Source of the DNA: Niveispirillum sp. SYP-B3756
GTDB lineage: Bacteria > Pseudomonadota > Alphaproteobacteria > Azospirillales > Azospirillaceae
Assembly (NCBI RefSeq): GCF_009495745.1
Contig: NZ_WIDQ01000009.1
Span: forward strand, 62,001-126,000
Length of the DNA: 64,000 nucleotides
Reading direction: 5' to 3'
Shown here one piece after another: positions 9,726 through 18,893 of the stretch. Under the pieces are notes generated by a model. That model was not told where the DNA came from and made no database searches. It saw only the letters and a list, made by a program, of their open reading frames with translations. The position numbers and the translations under genes are program-made. Position 1 is the stretch's first letter. Each line of letters starts with the position of its first letter.

Positions 9726-9847
9726 AGTGTCTGTCCGGAAAGTTATCCCGCCTTTCGAAACCTTGCCCTTTCTCCACCGTCATTCCCGCCTTCGCGGGAA
9801 TGACGGTGGAGATTGGAAACGCAGTGAAAGTTCTTGGACGGACACTT
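9726..9847. mobile_element. MITE-like element 1 (122 bp) with inner palindrome
   Basis: Imperfect terminal inverted repeats at 9726-9744 and 9828-9847 share AGTGTCYGTCC. Between them is a large palindrome (about 9772-9812) made of the common intergenic 'CGTCATTCCCGCC' unit facing its own complement. The same kind of ends bound the element at 45251-45448. No coding capacity. The non-autonomous transposon label is inferred from structure. Confidence 0.55.
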
Positions 9848-9870
9848 AAACGCCGGTGCTCAACGCCCCA

Positions 9871-9907
9871 ACCGAGTTGTGATGCGTGGAACTCATCACA
9901 ACTCGGT
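9871..9907. repeat. Perfect 14-bp inverted repeat downstream of the ATPase gene
   Basis: Arms at 9871-9884 and 9894-9907 are perfect complements around a 9-base loop. It lies 16 bp past the stop of the minus-strand AAA ATPase gene, where a terminator would be expected, but no T-run follows on either strand. It may be a terminator or part of the repeat cluster in this gap. Confidence 0.45.
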
Positions 9908-9923
9908 ATGACAGCGTCACCAG

Positions 9924-10694
9924 CTATTCGCAGAAGATGCCATCCATGAAGCTGTCAGGGTCCAGGTAAAATTCACGCAGAATTCTGAAATGTTCTGTCA
10001 TCTGATATGGCCTTTCCACAATTCCTTGATCCGTCATATTCAGCAAGGTGGCACCGGGATAGGCCATGATCAGGGGGGAGTGGGTGGCCATGATGAATTG
10101 GCAGTCTCCCCTATTCTCAAAATTCTTTACCATGCGTAAAAATTCTATTTGCCGCATGGGGGAGAGGGCGGATTCGGGTTCGTCAAAGACGAATATTCCT
10201 CCCCCGTTCATTTTATGTCGAAAAATGTCGATATAGGCTTCACCATGCGATCGCTCAGCAAGCGATCGGCCACCGTAAGCTTGATAGATGCCGGCACCAC
10301 CCTCCCGGGCCAGGCTATCGACCTGATTTATGAAGGCAAATAAGGCTTCTGATCGGACATGGAATCCCCTTGTGACCTTGGGAAACCAGGATGCCCGTAT
10401 ATATCCGTGCAGAATATTCTGTTCATCTTTGTTGAGATTATAATTTCTATTTCCACCAAACGGGCCAAAACCGCACAGGCCGGCGATGGATTCCAGAATG
10501 GTGGATTTCCCGGTTCCGTTTTGTCCGGCGAATATCGTAACGGGTTTGTTAAATTCTATCTGAAAGTTACCGGTGCCAAAGGCCGGAATGGAGAATGGAT
10601 ATTGCGTGCGGTCGATCGTCTTTTTGTCATCGAGCCAGATCGATTTCAGGAATGGTGCCCTGAACATCGATGTTTTTGACTTGCTTCCCGTCAT
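9924..10694 (-). CDS. AAA/ABC-type ATPase (RecF/OLD-like head domain), probably acquired
   Basis: A 256-residue ATPase with Walker A GQNGTGKS (57-64), a degenerate ABC-signature region near 147-152 (RSHGEA), Walker B VFDEPE (169-174) and switch histidine H205 in ATHSPL. This is the compact AAA_21/AAA_23 architecture of stand-alone ATPases related to RecF, SMC and OLD proteins. It has no TOPRIM or nuclease domain, and no partner gene is adjacent. Base composition is clearly lower in GC than its neighbours (roughly 45-50 percent by eye). It sits next to a MITE-like element and directly after recN. These facts suggest transfer. Function unknown; a DNA-related or defence role is only a guess. The start is either 10694 or 10667. 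Confidence 0.75.
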   Translation of the reverse strand: MTGSKSKTSMFRAPFLKSIWLDDKKTIDRTQYPFSIPAFGTGNFQIEFNKPVTIFAGQNGTGKSTILESIAGLCGFGPFGGNRNYNLNKDEQNILHGYIRASWFPKVTRGFHVRSEALFAFINQVDSLAREGGAGIYQAYGGRSLAERSHGEAYIDIFRHKMNGGGIFVFDEPESALSPMRQIEFLRMVKNFENRGDCQFIMATHSPLIMAYPGATLLNMTDQGIVERPYQMTEHFRILREFYLDPDSFMDGIFCE

Positions 10695-10825
10695 CCGTAA
10701 GCCCCGGCCGTATGGTTCAGGCTACTGACCCGCCCACCGTTCAGACAGCATCATGCACGGCACTGTGATAGGCAAGGGATGCCTTCCCACTGCCGTCAGA
10801 TGTTAGCTTTTCCAGATCGCCGGGT

Positions 10826-12520
10826 TTACAGCAGGGTAGGGAAGGCGTTGCGCCCGGTCAGCAGGCTTTGTGCGGCCGCGCGGGCGGCCTCGGTGATTTC
10901 GGCACCCGACAACATTCGTGCCAGTTCTTCCAACCGTTCTGCTGTGGTCAGCGGCACCACTTCGGTCACCGTGCGGCCGCCGGCCGCCTTCTTGCGCACA
11001 TTCCAATGGTGGGCGCCACGGGCGGCCACCTGCGGGCTGTGCGTGACCACCAGCACCTGCAGGTTCTGGTCGCCCAGCCGCGCCAGCCGTTCGCCAATGG
11101 CATCGGCCACAGCCCCGCCCACGCCGGTATCCACCTCGTCAAACACCAGGGTCGGCACCGTGCCCACCTGGGCCAGCACCACCTTCAGCGCCAGCATGAA
11201 GCGGGCCAATTCACCGCCAGAGGCGATCTTGGCCAGCGGCCCCGGCGGGCTGCCGATATTGGTGGCGACCTGGAAGGCGATATCGTCGATGCCGTGCGGC
11301 CCCCAGCCTTCTTCCCCCTGCGGTTCCACCTTGGTGACGAATCGGGCCTTTTCCAGCTTCAGCGGTTTCAGCTCGGCGGCCACCGCCTGATCCAGCTTGG
11401 ATGCCGCCTTCATGCGGGCGGTCGACAGAGCCTTGGCGGCCTCCAGATAGGCGGCTTTGGCGGTTTCCGCCTGGGCCGCCAGCTTCTGCAACAGGTCGCC
11501 CTGATCCTCGATCAGCGACAGCTTGCGCGCCATTTCCGCCCGCAGGGTCACCAGACCGTCAACATCGGTGCCATGCTTGCGGGCGGCGGCGCGCAGGGCA
11601 AACAGCCGCTCCTCTATCTTGTCCAGATTGCCGCCATCGATATCCATATCGGCCGACAGGGCCTGGAGCGAGCGCGCGGCCTCGCCCACATCATTGGCGG
11701 CCTCATCCAGGGCGCTGATCACCGGGTCCAGCCGGCCACCGGCCTTTTCTGCCAGCCGGGACAGGGTGCGCAGCGCGCTGGCCAGCGCCCGTTCGGCCCC
11801 GCGTTCGCCGGACAGCTCCCCGTTAGCCTGATTGATGCCCTCAATCAGCTTTTCCCGGTGCTGCAGCACGACGCGCTGTTCGGCGAGCCCCGTCTCTTCC
11901 CCTTCATTGGGGTCAAGCTGGTCCAGCTCCTCCACCGCATGGCGCAGGTAATCTTCCTCCGCACGGGCGCGGGCGGCATCGTCGGCGGCGGTCAACCGCG
12001 CCTGTTCCACCTGCCGCCAGGCCCGCCAGGAGGCTGAAACCTTCTGCTGGCGGTCGGCCAATTGCACATAATCATCCAGCAGGTCGCGGTGGGTGCGCGG
12101 GTCCAGCAGGCCATGGGTATCGAACTGGCCATGCACCTCCACCAGCGTTTCGCCCAGCCGGCGCAGCAGGGTGACCCCTACCGGCTGATCATTGACGAAA
12201 CAGCGGGAACGACCATCCGCCGTCAGGGTGCGGCGGATCACCAGCGTATCCTCCACCTCCAGTTCCTGTTCGCGCAGGATGGCGAAGGCCGGATGGTCCG
12301 GCGTGCGGCTGAGATCGAACTCCGCTGTCACACTGGCCTGCTCGCTGCCGTGGCGGACCAGCCCGCTGTCGCCGCGCGCACCCAGCGCCAGCCCCAGCGA
12401 ATCCAGCAGGATCGACTTGCCGGCCCCGGTCTCCCCCGTCAGCACGCAGAGACCGGCCTGGAACGACAGTGTCAGCCGTTCGATCAGCACCACATCGCGG
12501 ATCGAGAGCGTCACCAGCAT
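10826..12520 (-). CDS. recN: DNA repair protein RecN
   Basis: SMC-like ATPase that binds and tethers DNA ends during double-strand-break repair. The 564-residue protein has Walker A GETGAGKS (29-36), two coiled-coil arms through about 150-350, an ABC signature ASGGELARF, Walker B LVFDEVDTGVGG near residue 455, and VTHSPQVAARG. Length and order match RecN. It is the last gene of the lpxC-bamD-recN end of the cluster, 40 bp after bamD, and an AGGAA precedes the ATG. In related genomes ligA often follows; here an AT-richer ATPase gene does. Confidence 0.96.
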   Translation of the reverse strand: MLVTLSIRDVVLIERLTLSFQAGLCVLTGETGAGKSILLDSLGLALGARGDSGLVRHGSEQASVTAEFDLSRTPDHPAFAILREQELEVEDTLVIRRTLTADGRSRCFVNDQPVGVTLLRRLGETLVEVHGQFDTHGLLDPRTHRDLLDDYVQLADRQQKVSASWRAWRQVEQARLTAADDAARARAEEDYLRHAVEELDQLDPNEGEETGLAEQRVVLQHREKLIEGINQANGELSGERGAERALASALRTLSRLAEKAGGRLDPVISALDEAANDVGEAARSLQALSADMDIDGGNLDKIEERLFALRAAARKHGTDVDGLVTLRAEMARKLSLIEDQGDLLQKLAAQAETAKAAYLEAAKALSTARMKAASKLDQAVAAELKPLKLEKARFVTKVEPQGEEGWGPHGIDDIAFQVATNIGSPPGPLAKIASGGELARFMLALKVVLAQVGTVPTLVFDEVDTGVGGAVADAIGERLARLGDQNLQVLVVTHSPQVAARGAHHWNVRKKAAGGRTVTEVVPLTTAERLEELARMLSGAEITEAARAAAQSLLTGRNAFPTLL

Positions 12521-12560
12521 CGGATCATTCCTGGACGTTTATGAAGCGGCTTGGATCAGA

Positions 12561-13388
12561 TCAGAACATCCAGTCCCAGGCACGGGTCATGAAGGAGGGC
12601 TTTTCCCCGCGCGCGGCGCGGTTCATCAGGGCATAGGTGTCCTGATACCAGACGCTGCCGGGATAATTATGGCCCAGCAGGGCGGCATTGGCCTGCGCCT
12701 CTTCCCGGATGCCCAGGGCCAGATAGGCCTCCACCATGCGGTGCAGGGCTTCGGGCACATGGCTGGTGGTCTGATACTCGTCGATCACCCGGCGGAAGCG
12801 CTTGATGGCGGCGACATATTCGCCGGTATTCAGATAGAAGCGCCCGACCTCCATATCCTTGCCGGCCAGATGGTCGCGCGTCAGATCGATCTTCAGCTTG
12901 GCATCGCGGGCATAGGGCGTGGTGGGGAAGCGGCGCACCACCTCATTCAGGGCCTTCAGCGCCTCTTCCGTCGTGCTCTGGTCGCGGCGCACGTCGGTGA
13001 TGCGCTCATACTGGCAGAGCGCCTTCAGATAATAGGCATAGGGCGCATTGCGGTTGCCCGGATGCAGGGCGATGAAGCCATCCAGTGCGGCGATGGCATC
13101 GTCATACTTCATCGCCTCATAGTGCGAATAGGCAGACATCAGCTTGGCCCGCACTGCCCATTGGCTGTAGGGGTGCTGGCGCTCGACCTCGTCGAACAGC
13201 AGGGCCGCCTTGGTATAGTTCTTATTGTCGATGGCGTTGGACGCCTCGGTGTAGATCTGCTCCACCGGCCGCTCGACATAGGGGATCTCCTCCTTCTTGC
13301 CCGAGCAGGCGGTGAGGAGCAGCAGGGCGGCCGGCACCAGGTAACGGGCGACGGCGGACGGGCGAATGGTGCGGGGCGTGCGAAGCAT
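12561..13388 (-). CDS. bamD: Outer membrane assembly lipoprotein BamD (ComL)
   Basis: Essential lipoprotein of the BAM complex that inserts beta-barrel proteins into the outer membrane; it acts with BamA from the periplasmic side. The 275-residue product has a signal with lipobox LTAC (LLLLTACSGKK), followed by TPR repeats (for example YTKAALLFDEVERQHPYSQW) and the BamD block YYLKALCQYERI. A TTG at 13400 is possible, but the ATG at 13388 gives a normal signal peptide. The lpxC/bamD/recN arrangement is common in this class, though here a solute-binding protein gene separates lpxC from bamD. Confidence 0.95.
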   Translation of the reverse strand: MLRTPRTIRPSAVARYLVPAALLLLTACSGKKEEIPYVERPVEQIYTEASNAIDNKNYTKAALLFDEVERQHPYSQWAVRAKLMSAYSHYEAMKYDDAIAALDGFIALHPGNRNAPYAYYLKALCQYERITDVRRDQSTTEEALKALNEVVRRFPTTPYARDAKLKIDLTRDHLAGKDMEVGRFYLNTGEYVAAIKRFRRVIDEYQTTSHVPEALHRMVEAYLALGIREEAQANAALLGHNYPGSVWYQDTYALMNRAARGEKPSFMTRAWDWMF

Positions 13389-13530
13389 CGGCAATGACAA
13401 CCAAGCTCTGGGGCATGAATGCGGGAAGCCTTATAGCACGCGCGGGACGGCACCCGCCAAGCGGCAAACGACGCGCTATCATTACATGCACGCTTTTGCC
13501 GCCAAATCCTGGCGGAACAAAGGCATTTCA

Positions 13531-14313
13531 TCACGGATCGGGGCGCGCCGCGTTCTGTTCGGCCTGAATTTCCGGCAAATGGCGCAGAGATTCGTCAAAA
13601 CGGGCCCGCAAGGCTGTGCCCGCTTCGTCGTTGCGGAAGCAGACATGCAGGCTTTTTTCCTCCAGCAGCCGGGCATTCAGCCGCAATGCGGCGCGGTGGG
13701 GAATCAGGTCCGGGTCGGTGGCCAGCAGATATGACAGCACATTGCTGTCGATCACCACCAGATCCAGCCGGCCTGCCGCCAGCTTGCGCAGATTGGTGGC
13801 ATCATCGACCGCCGGTTCCACCGTCAGCCCGCCGGCAGCGGCCATGGCATCGAATTCCGGATTGTTGACATAGCCGCGCACGATACCGATGCGCCGGCCG
13901 GCCAGATCGGCCAGCTGTCTCCAGGGGGCCGGCGCGTCCACCCGTTCGGCAAAACCCAGCGGGCTGTTGCCGATGGGGTCGGACAGCAGGCAGTGCCGCG
14001 CCATCGTGGCATCCCGATATTCCGGGAAATAGCCCTGAAAGTCGGGGTCACGCAGGCCGCTGGCCAGCGCCCGCTGCCAGGGCAGGAAATCCACCTGCAG
14101 GTCCAGCCCCGCCCCGGCCAGGGCTGCTTGCACAATGGCGGTGGAACGCCCCTGATCGGGCAGATGCGGGCCGGTGAAGGGCGGCCAGTCCAGGCTGGCC
14201 AACCGCACCACATTCTCCGTTTGTGCCTGTACCTGTGCCATGGCGGATCGGCCTGGAAGGCAGCCCAGGACGATCAGCAGGACAGCGAGACGAAAGGGGC
14301 TGCAAATGATCAT
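13531..14313 (-). CDS. Periplasmic solute-binding protein, family 3-like (orphan)
   Basis: A 260-residue exported protein with a cleavable signal (hydrophobic LAVLLIVLGCL, cleavage near SAMAQ) and a bacterial type 3 extracellular solute-binding domain. Visible features are RLASLDWPPFTG near the mature N-terminus, GRRIGIVRGYVNNPEF and GRLDLVVIDSNVL. Family-3 proteins usually bind polar amino acids or similar small molecules. No permease or ATPase gene is nearby, so it may serve a distant transporter or act as a sensor. The GTG at 14319 is an alternative start. It lies between lpxC and bamD, where most relatives have no gene. Confidence 0.78.
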   Translation of the reverse strand: MIICSPFRLAVLLIVLGCLPGRSAMAQVQAQTENVVRLASLDWPPFTGPHLPDQGRSTAIVQAALAGAGLDLQVDFLPWQRALASGLRDPDFQGYFPEYRDATMARHCLLSDPIGNSPLGFAERVDAPAPWRQLADLAGRRIGIVRGYVNNPEFDAMAAAGGLTVEPAVDDATNLRKLAAGRLDLVVIDSNVLSYLLATDPDLIPHRAALRLNARLLEEKSLHVCFRNDEAGTALRARFDESLRHLPEIQAEQNAARPDP

Positions 14314-14413
14314 GGCCACCGGACATGGGGTGTCGGGAACAGGTTGGCCGATTCTATATATGTTTTAAGACTACTTTATGACCTGCCGGCTGGATTGTCA
14401 CGGGCGGAACAAG

Positions 14414-14447
14414 CAACGGCCGGACATTGGTGAATGTCCGGCCGTTG
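14414..14447 (-). terminator. Probable lpxC terminator
   Basis: A perfect 15-bp stem (14433-14447 with 14414-14428) around a 4-base loop, 25 bases past the lpxC stop in transcription order. The downstream tail CTTGTT is only moderately T-rich. Confidence 0.65.
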
Positions 14448-14471
14448 AAAATATTCCTTATCTGTGGAGGG

Positions 14472-15371
14472 TCAGGCGACGGTCGCCAGTTCTTCCTGCC
14501 AGACAGGGGCATCTTCGATGCGGTAATTGGCGGGATCGGCGAACAAGGCGCGCAGGACGGCGTTGTTCATGCCGTGACCGCCACGGATGCCGTGGTATTG
14601 GCCCAGGATCTGGCCACCGGCCAGATAGAGGTCACCCACCGCATCCAGAATCTTGTGACGGATGAACTCGTCCTGGAAGCGCAGGCCGCCTTCATTCAGT
14701 ACATGGTCGCCATCGATGACGACCGCATTGTCCAGCGACCCGCCCAGGCCCAGACCGGCCTGGCGCATCTGCTCCACCTCATGGGCGAAGCCGAAGGTGC
14801 GGGCGGCCGACACTTCAACCTTGAAGCTGGTCGGGTCAGTCAGCCGCAGGCTGCCTTCCTGGCGGCGGATCAGGGCCGTATTGTCATAGATGATCTCCGC
14901 CCGGAAGCTGGAGGTCGGGGCCGGGCTCAAGGTCACCTTCTTGTCGCCGTCAATGGCGCTGACTTCCTTCAGCACGCGGATCACACGGCGCGGCTTTTCC
15001 TGCACGCGGGTGCCGGCACATTCGATCAGGAAGATGAAGGGGGCCGAGCTGCCATCCATGATCGGCACTTCGGCGGCACTCACCTCCACATAGGCATTGT
15101 CGATGCCGCAGCCGCGCAGGGCGGCCATCAGATGTTCGACCGTACCGATGGTGGCGCCATGTTCGTTGCGCATCAGGGTGCAGAGGCGGGTATCCGCCAC
15201 CAGATCCCAGCGGGCGGGGATGATCCCCTGACCTTCCGGCAGATCGGTGCGGATGAAAACGATACCGGTATCGACCGGGGCCGGGCACAGAGTCAGATGG
15301 ACCCGACGGCCGGAATGAAGGCCGATGCCCATGCAATCGATCGTGGAATTCAGAGTCTGTTGCCAGGACAT
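14472..15371 (-). CDS. lpxC: UDP-3-O-acyl-N-acetylglucosamine deacetylase
   Basis: Zinc enzyme of the committed step of lipid A synthesis. It removes the acetyl group from UDP-3-O-acyl-GlcNAc in the cytoplasm. The 299-residue protein starts with QTLNSTIDCMGIGLHSG, contains the zinc motif VEHLMAAL, the block KILDAVGDLYLAGG with the catalytic Asp region, and the C-terminal zinc/catalytic segment RGGHGMNNAVL. GGGGAC sits before the ATG. It follows ftsZ on the same strand, the classic end of the dcw cluster, but a strong terminator after ftsZ and a 353-bp gap imply its own promoter. Confidence 0.97.
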   Translation of the reverse strand: MSWQQTLNSTIDCMGIGLHSGRRVHLTLCPAPVDTGIVFIRTDLPEGQGIIPARWDLVADTRLCTLMRNEHGATIGTVEHLMAALRGCGIDNAYVEVSAAEVPIMDGSSAPFIFLIECAGTRVQEKPRRVIRVLKEVSAIDGDKKVTLSPAPTSSFRAEIIYDNTALIRRQEGSLRLTDPTSFKVEVSAARTFGFAHEVEQMRQAGLGLGGSLDNAVVIDGDHVLNEGGLRFQDEFIRHKILDAVGDLYLAGGQILGQYHGIRGGHGMNNAVLRALFADPANYRIEDAPVWQEELATVA

Positions 15372-15656
15372 GGTATGTCCCCTTTTCCGATCAATCTAGA
15401 CAGTGCCCCCGTGCAAAGTGATCCCCCTGCCTTTTCCCCGTCCTTCCACTGGCGGGGTTTGCGCTGCACCCTGTCCCACAAGGCACCCCGTTTCACGAGG
15501 CATTGCAACGCAGCATTGGCATCGCTTCACCACCTCAACATGACGCCTGTCCCGGCAAGACACAAATCACTCTTTATTACCGATTGTTACGCATCCGTCG
15601 GATAACAGTATGATCTAACGTCACAATTTTGCCCAGATCGGTTAACGGTAAAACAG
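15372..15656. other. Gene-free gap before lpxC; presumed promoter region
   Basis: The gap between lpxC and the ftsZ terminator. The half nearest ftsZ is AT-richer (about 15540-15656) and is the likely place for the lpxC promoter on the minus strand. No -35/-10 pair or known operator stands out enough to assign. Confidence 0.4.
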
Positions 15657-15685
15657 AAGGGCCGGCCCCCGCCGGGCCGGCCCTT
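15651..15685 (-). terminator. Rho-independent terminator of ftsZ
   Basis: Perfect 12-bp arms (15674-15685 with 15657-15668) around a 5-base loop, followed on the minus strand by CTGTTTT. It begins 39 bp past the ftsZ stop, the strongest terminator in the dcw region, and separates ftsZ from lpxC. Confidence 0.85.
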
Positions 15686-15724
15686 CATAATGCAACGCGA
15701 TAAAGCCTTGATTGCGAACGATGT

Positions 15725-17437
15725 TCAGTTCGCCTGGCGGCGCAGGAAGGCCGGGATATCCAGCATATCCTCTTCGCTCTGCGGGGCCTTGGCGCGGGGC
15801 GCTGCCTCGGCCGGCTGGGCCTGCGGGGCGGCCTGTGGCACCGGCGCCGGTGCCGGCTGGGCCGCCGTGCGGGACTGCTGGGGCTGGAACTGCGGTGCCG
15901 CCTGTGCCTGCGGGGAAGGGGCCGGCTGCTGGCGCGGAGCCGGCTGGCTGCCGCTTCCCAGACCGAACATGCGGCTGAACAGGCCAGCTTTCTTTTCCAC
16001 CGGCGGCGGGGTGAAGCGCTCCGGCACATGGCTGTTGCTGCGCGGCGCGCCTTCGGCCGGACGCGGCGGGATGAAGGCATCGTCGCGCCGGGCCGGTGCC
16101 GGCGGGCGCATATCCACCGGGCGCAGCTCATGGCTCACCGGGGCGTGCTGTGCGTGCGCGGCAGCCTCTGTCACCGCTTCAGCGGCAGGGGTGGCCTCTG
16201 CCACGGCAGCCTGCTGCTGAGCCGCCATCGCGGCCGGCGCCATCGGCACGGCACCCGGCACCGGGGCGGGGGTCATGGCGGGGTAATGCGGCGTGGCGGC
16301 GGCACCGGGAATGCCGGCCGGCTGCATGACCGCACGGGCGGGAATGCCGTTGGCTGTTGCGGCGGCAGCGGCCGGGACGGGCGGCACCGAGGGTACACCG
16401 GGGCGTCGGGTAGCGGCATTGGCCGCCGGCAGGGGCTGCGGCTGGGCCACCGGGCGCATCTGCTGGCCGGCATTATCGATGCCGGTGGCGACGACGGACA
16501 CCCGCATCTTGCCGGACATGTGTTCATCGAAGGTGGAGCCGAAGATGATATTGGCTTCGGGGTCCACCTCGTCGCGGATGCGGTTGGCCGCCTCATCCAC
16601 CTCGAACAGGGTCATGTCATGACCGCCGGTGATGTTGATCAGCACGCCACGGGCACCCTTCATGCTGATATCATCCAGCAGCGGGTTGTTGATGGCGGCT
16701 TCGGCGGCGTCGATGGCGCGGTTATCGCCCTCTGCCTCGCCGGTGCCCATCATGGCCTTGCCCATCTCGCTCATCACCGTGCGGATATCGGCAAAGTCCA
16801 GGTTGATCAGGCCCGGCATCACCATCAGATCGGTGACGCCGCGCACGCCGGCATGAAGCACATCATCGGCCAGCTTGAAGGCATCGGCGAAGGTGGTCTT
16901 CTCCGTGGCGATGCGGAACAGGTTCTGGTTGGGGATGATCAGCAGCGTATCGACATATTGGGCCAGTTCCGTGATACCGGACTCGGCCGTGCGCATACGG
17001 TGCGCCCCTTCGAAATTGAAGGGCTTGGTCACCACGCCGACGGTCAGAATGCCCTGTTCACGCGCCGCGCGGGCGATAACGGGGGCAGCCCCGGTGCCGG
17101 TACCACCGCCCATGCCGGCGGTGATGAAGCACATGTTGGTGCCGTTCAGATGGCCCAGAATCTCTTCCAGCTGCTCTTCCGCCGCCGCACGGCCGACATC
17201 GGGGCGCGAACCCGCCCCCAGACCACGGGTGATGGTGGAGCCCAGCTGAACCCGCTTGGTGGCCAGATTGCCCTGCAGGGCCTGGGCGTCGGTATTGGCG
17301 ACCACAAACTCGACCCCTTCCAGATTGGAACGGATCATGTTGTTGACGGCATTGCCGCCGGCACCGCCAACACCGAACACGGTGATGCGGGGTTTGGTCT
17401 GCACTTCAACGCTGGGGATACCGAGTTTCAGGCTCAT
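15725..17437 (-). CDS. ftsZ: Cell division protein FtsZ (long-linker form)
   Basis: Tubulin-like GTPase that assembles the Z-ring at mid-cell. The GTPase domain spans about residues 13-320. It has the [10 protein letters not shown] loop and the tubulin signature [10 protein letters not shown] near residue 110. A very long Pro/Ala/Gln-rich linker of about 230 residues follows, and the product ends in the conserved C-terminal peptide DIPAFLRRQ that binds FtsA and other partners. Total length is 570, longer than the 380-510 typical of many bacteria but in line with some alphaproteobacteria. A strong GAGGAG precedes the ATG. The 163-bp gap after ftsA may hold an extra promoter. Confidence 0.98.
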   Translation of the reverse strand: MSLKLGIPSVEVQTKPRITVFGVGGAGGNAVNNMIRSNLEGVEFVVANTDAQALQGNLATKRVQLGSTITRGLGAGSRPDVGRAAAEEQLEEILGHLNGTNMCFITAGMGGGTGTGAAPVIARAAREQGILTVGVVTKPFNFEGAHRMRTAESGITELAQYVDTLLIIPNQNLFRIATEKTTFADAFKLADDVLHAGVRGVTDLMVMPGLINLDFADIRTVMSEMGKAMMGTGEAEGDNRAIDAAEAAINNPLLDDISMKGARGVLINITGGHDMTLFEVDEAANRIRDEVDPEANIIFGSTFDEHMSGKMRVSVVATGIDNAGQQMRPVAQPQPLPAANAATRRPGVPSVPPVPAAAAATANGIPARAVMQPAGIPGAAATPHYPAMTPAPVPGAVPMAPAAMAAQQQAAVAEATPAAEAVTEAAAHAQHAPVSHELRPVDMRPPAPARRDDAFIPPRPAEGAPRSNSHVPERFTPPPVEKKAGLFSRMFGLGSGSQPAPRQQPAPSPQAQAAPQFQPQQSRTAAQPAPAPVPQAAPQAQPAEAAPRAKAPQSEEDMLDIPAFLRRQAN

Positions 17438-17600
17438 CGGGGGCTACTCCTCTGGCGGGGGAGGGGGTCTTGGGCGGTGGCCCTGGGGGCAGGGCCAATC
17501 ATCGGGGGCAATCGGGGGTCAGGCTTGGGCTGCCGGTGGGCGGGCGCTGGCCTGGGGTGACGGTCTTCGTCGGTGATCCATCATGGCGGCGGCTCCATCT

Positions 17601-18881
17601 TCACAGATTCTCCCGCAGCCAGAGGTTCACCCGGCCCCACAGGCTGGACGGTCTCTCGTCCAGCGGGGTGAGGGCCGGCATCTCATGGGTCTGTTGCATC
17701 GCATAGGCCAGCAGGCCGGCGGCAGAGGCAAAGGCCGGGCCGGACAGGTTGCTGGCCAGCCCGCCAATGCGCAGCGGGCGGCCCAGCCGCACCTGCTTGT
17801 CCAGCACATTGGCGGCCAGTTCGCGCACGCCGGCCAATTGGCTGCCGCCACCGGTCAGCACCACGCGGCGGCCGGCGGCCTTGGCAAAGCCCGAGCCTTC
17901 CAGCCGGCCGCGCACCAGCTCAAAAATCTCTTCCAGCCGGGGCTGAATGATGCTGACCAGATAGGATTTCGGCACATGGTTGCCCTGGCCGCGCTCTTCC
18001 TCCCCCACCTGGGGGACGTCGATCATCTCCCGCTCGTCGGAGACGGCGGCGGCGGCACTGCCATGCAGAGTCTTCAGGCGCTCGGCATCCACCACGGTGG
18101 TGGTCAGGCCACGGGCAATATCGTTGGTGACATGCACACCGCCCAGCGGGATGCTGTCGCACCAGACCATCTTGCCGTCATTGAATACGGCGATGCTGGT
18201 GGTGCCACCGCCCATATCGATCAGGGTGACCCCCAGATCCATCTCATCTTCGACCAGACAGGACAGGCCGGAGGCATAGGGGCTCATCACGAACCCCTCC
18301 ACCCCCAGATGGCAGCGGCCGACGCAGGTGGTCAGGTTGCGCACCGGGCTGGCGGCGGCGGTGACGACATTCATCCGCACGCCCAGCCGTTCCCCCACCA
18401 TGCCGCGTGGATCGCGGATGCCCTTGGACCCGTCAATGGCATAGCCGACGGGGATGGAATGGATCAGCTCGGCATCGGTCGACACATCCAGCCGGCGGGC
18501 CTGGGCCAGGGCACGGCGTACATCGGCATCGCCGATTTCAGGCCCGATCACCGGGGTTTCCACCGTCAGGGTCTGGCTTTCCGGCTGGCCGCCGGACAGG
18601 CTGACCAGCACCTGACGGATCTGTTCACCCGCCATCGTTTCCGCCGCATGGACGGTGGTGCCAATGGCGGTCTCCGCCGCTTCCATATCGACGATACCGC
18701 CGGAGCGCACGCCCCGGCTGACCTGATGGCCGATGCCGACCACACGGATGGAGCCGGGATCATCCACCTTGGCGATGAAGCACACCACCTTGGTCGAGCC
18801 CACATCCAGGGCCGCGATGGTACCGCCGCGCGTTACCTTGCGCGGGCCTTTACGGGTATTCAGTGCGCCGGGAAATGCCAT
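17601..18881 (-). CDS. ftsA: Cell division protein FtsA
   Basis: Actin-like ATPase that tethers FtsZ to the inner membrane and recruits later divisome proteins. The 426-residue product shows the phosphate-1 motif ALDVGSTKVVCFIA, the phosphate-2 region LIDMGGGTTSIAVF and the adenosine motif VVLTGGGSQLAGV. The C-terminal amphipathic helix LWGRVNLWLRENL is the membrane anchor. GAGGGG precedes the ATG, 12 bp after the ftsQ stop. Order ftsQ-ftsA-ftsZ is canonical. Confidence 0.97.
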   Translation of the reverse strand: MAFPGALNTRKGPRKVTRGGTIAALDVGSTKVVCFIAKVDDPGSIRVVGIGHQVSRGVRSGGIVDMEAAETAIGTTVHAAETMAGEQIRQVLVSLSGGQPESQTLTVETPVIGPEIGDADVRRALAQARRLDVSTDAELIHSIPVGYAIDGSKGIRDPRGMVGERLGVRMNVVTAAASPVRNLTTCVGRCHLGVEGFVMSPYASGLSCLVEDEMDLGVTLIDMGGGTTSIAVFNDGKMVWCDSIPLGGVHVTNDIARGLTTTVVDAERLKTLHGSAAAAVSDEREMIDVPQVGEEERGQGNHVPKSYLVSIIQPRLEEIFELVRGRLEGSGFAKAAGRRVVLTGGGSQLAGVRELAANVLDKQVRLGRPLRIGGLASNLSGPAFASAAGLLAYAMQQTHEMPALTPLDERPSSLWGRVNLWLRENL

Positions 18882-18893
18882 GTCCGCCGCCCC

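Noticed and set aside
9772-9812. CRISPR-like repeat or attachment site
   Set aside because: It is a single palindromic unit without spacers; better explained as the core of a MITE-like element.
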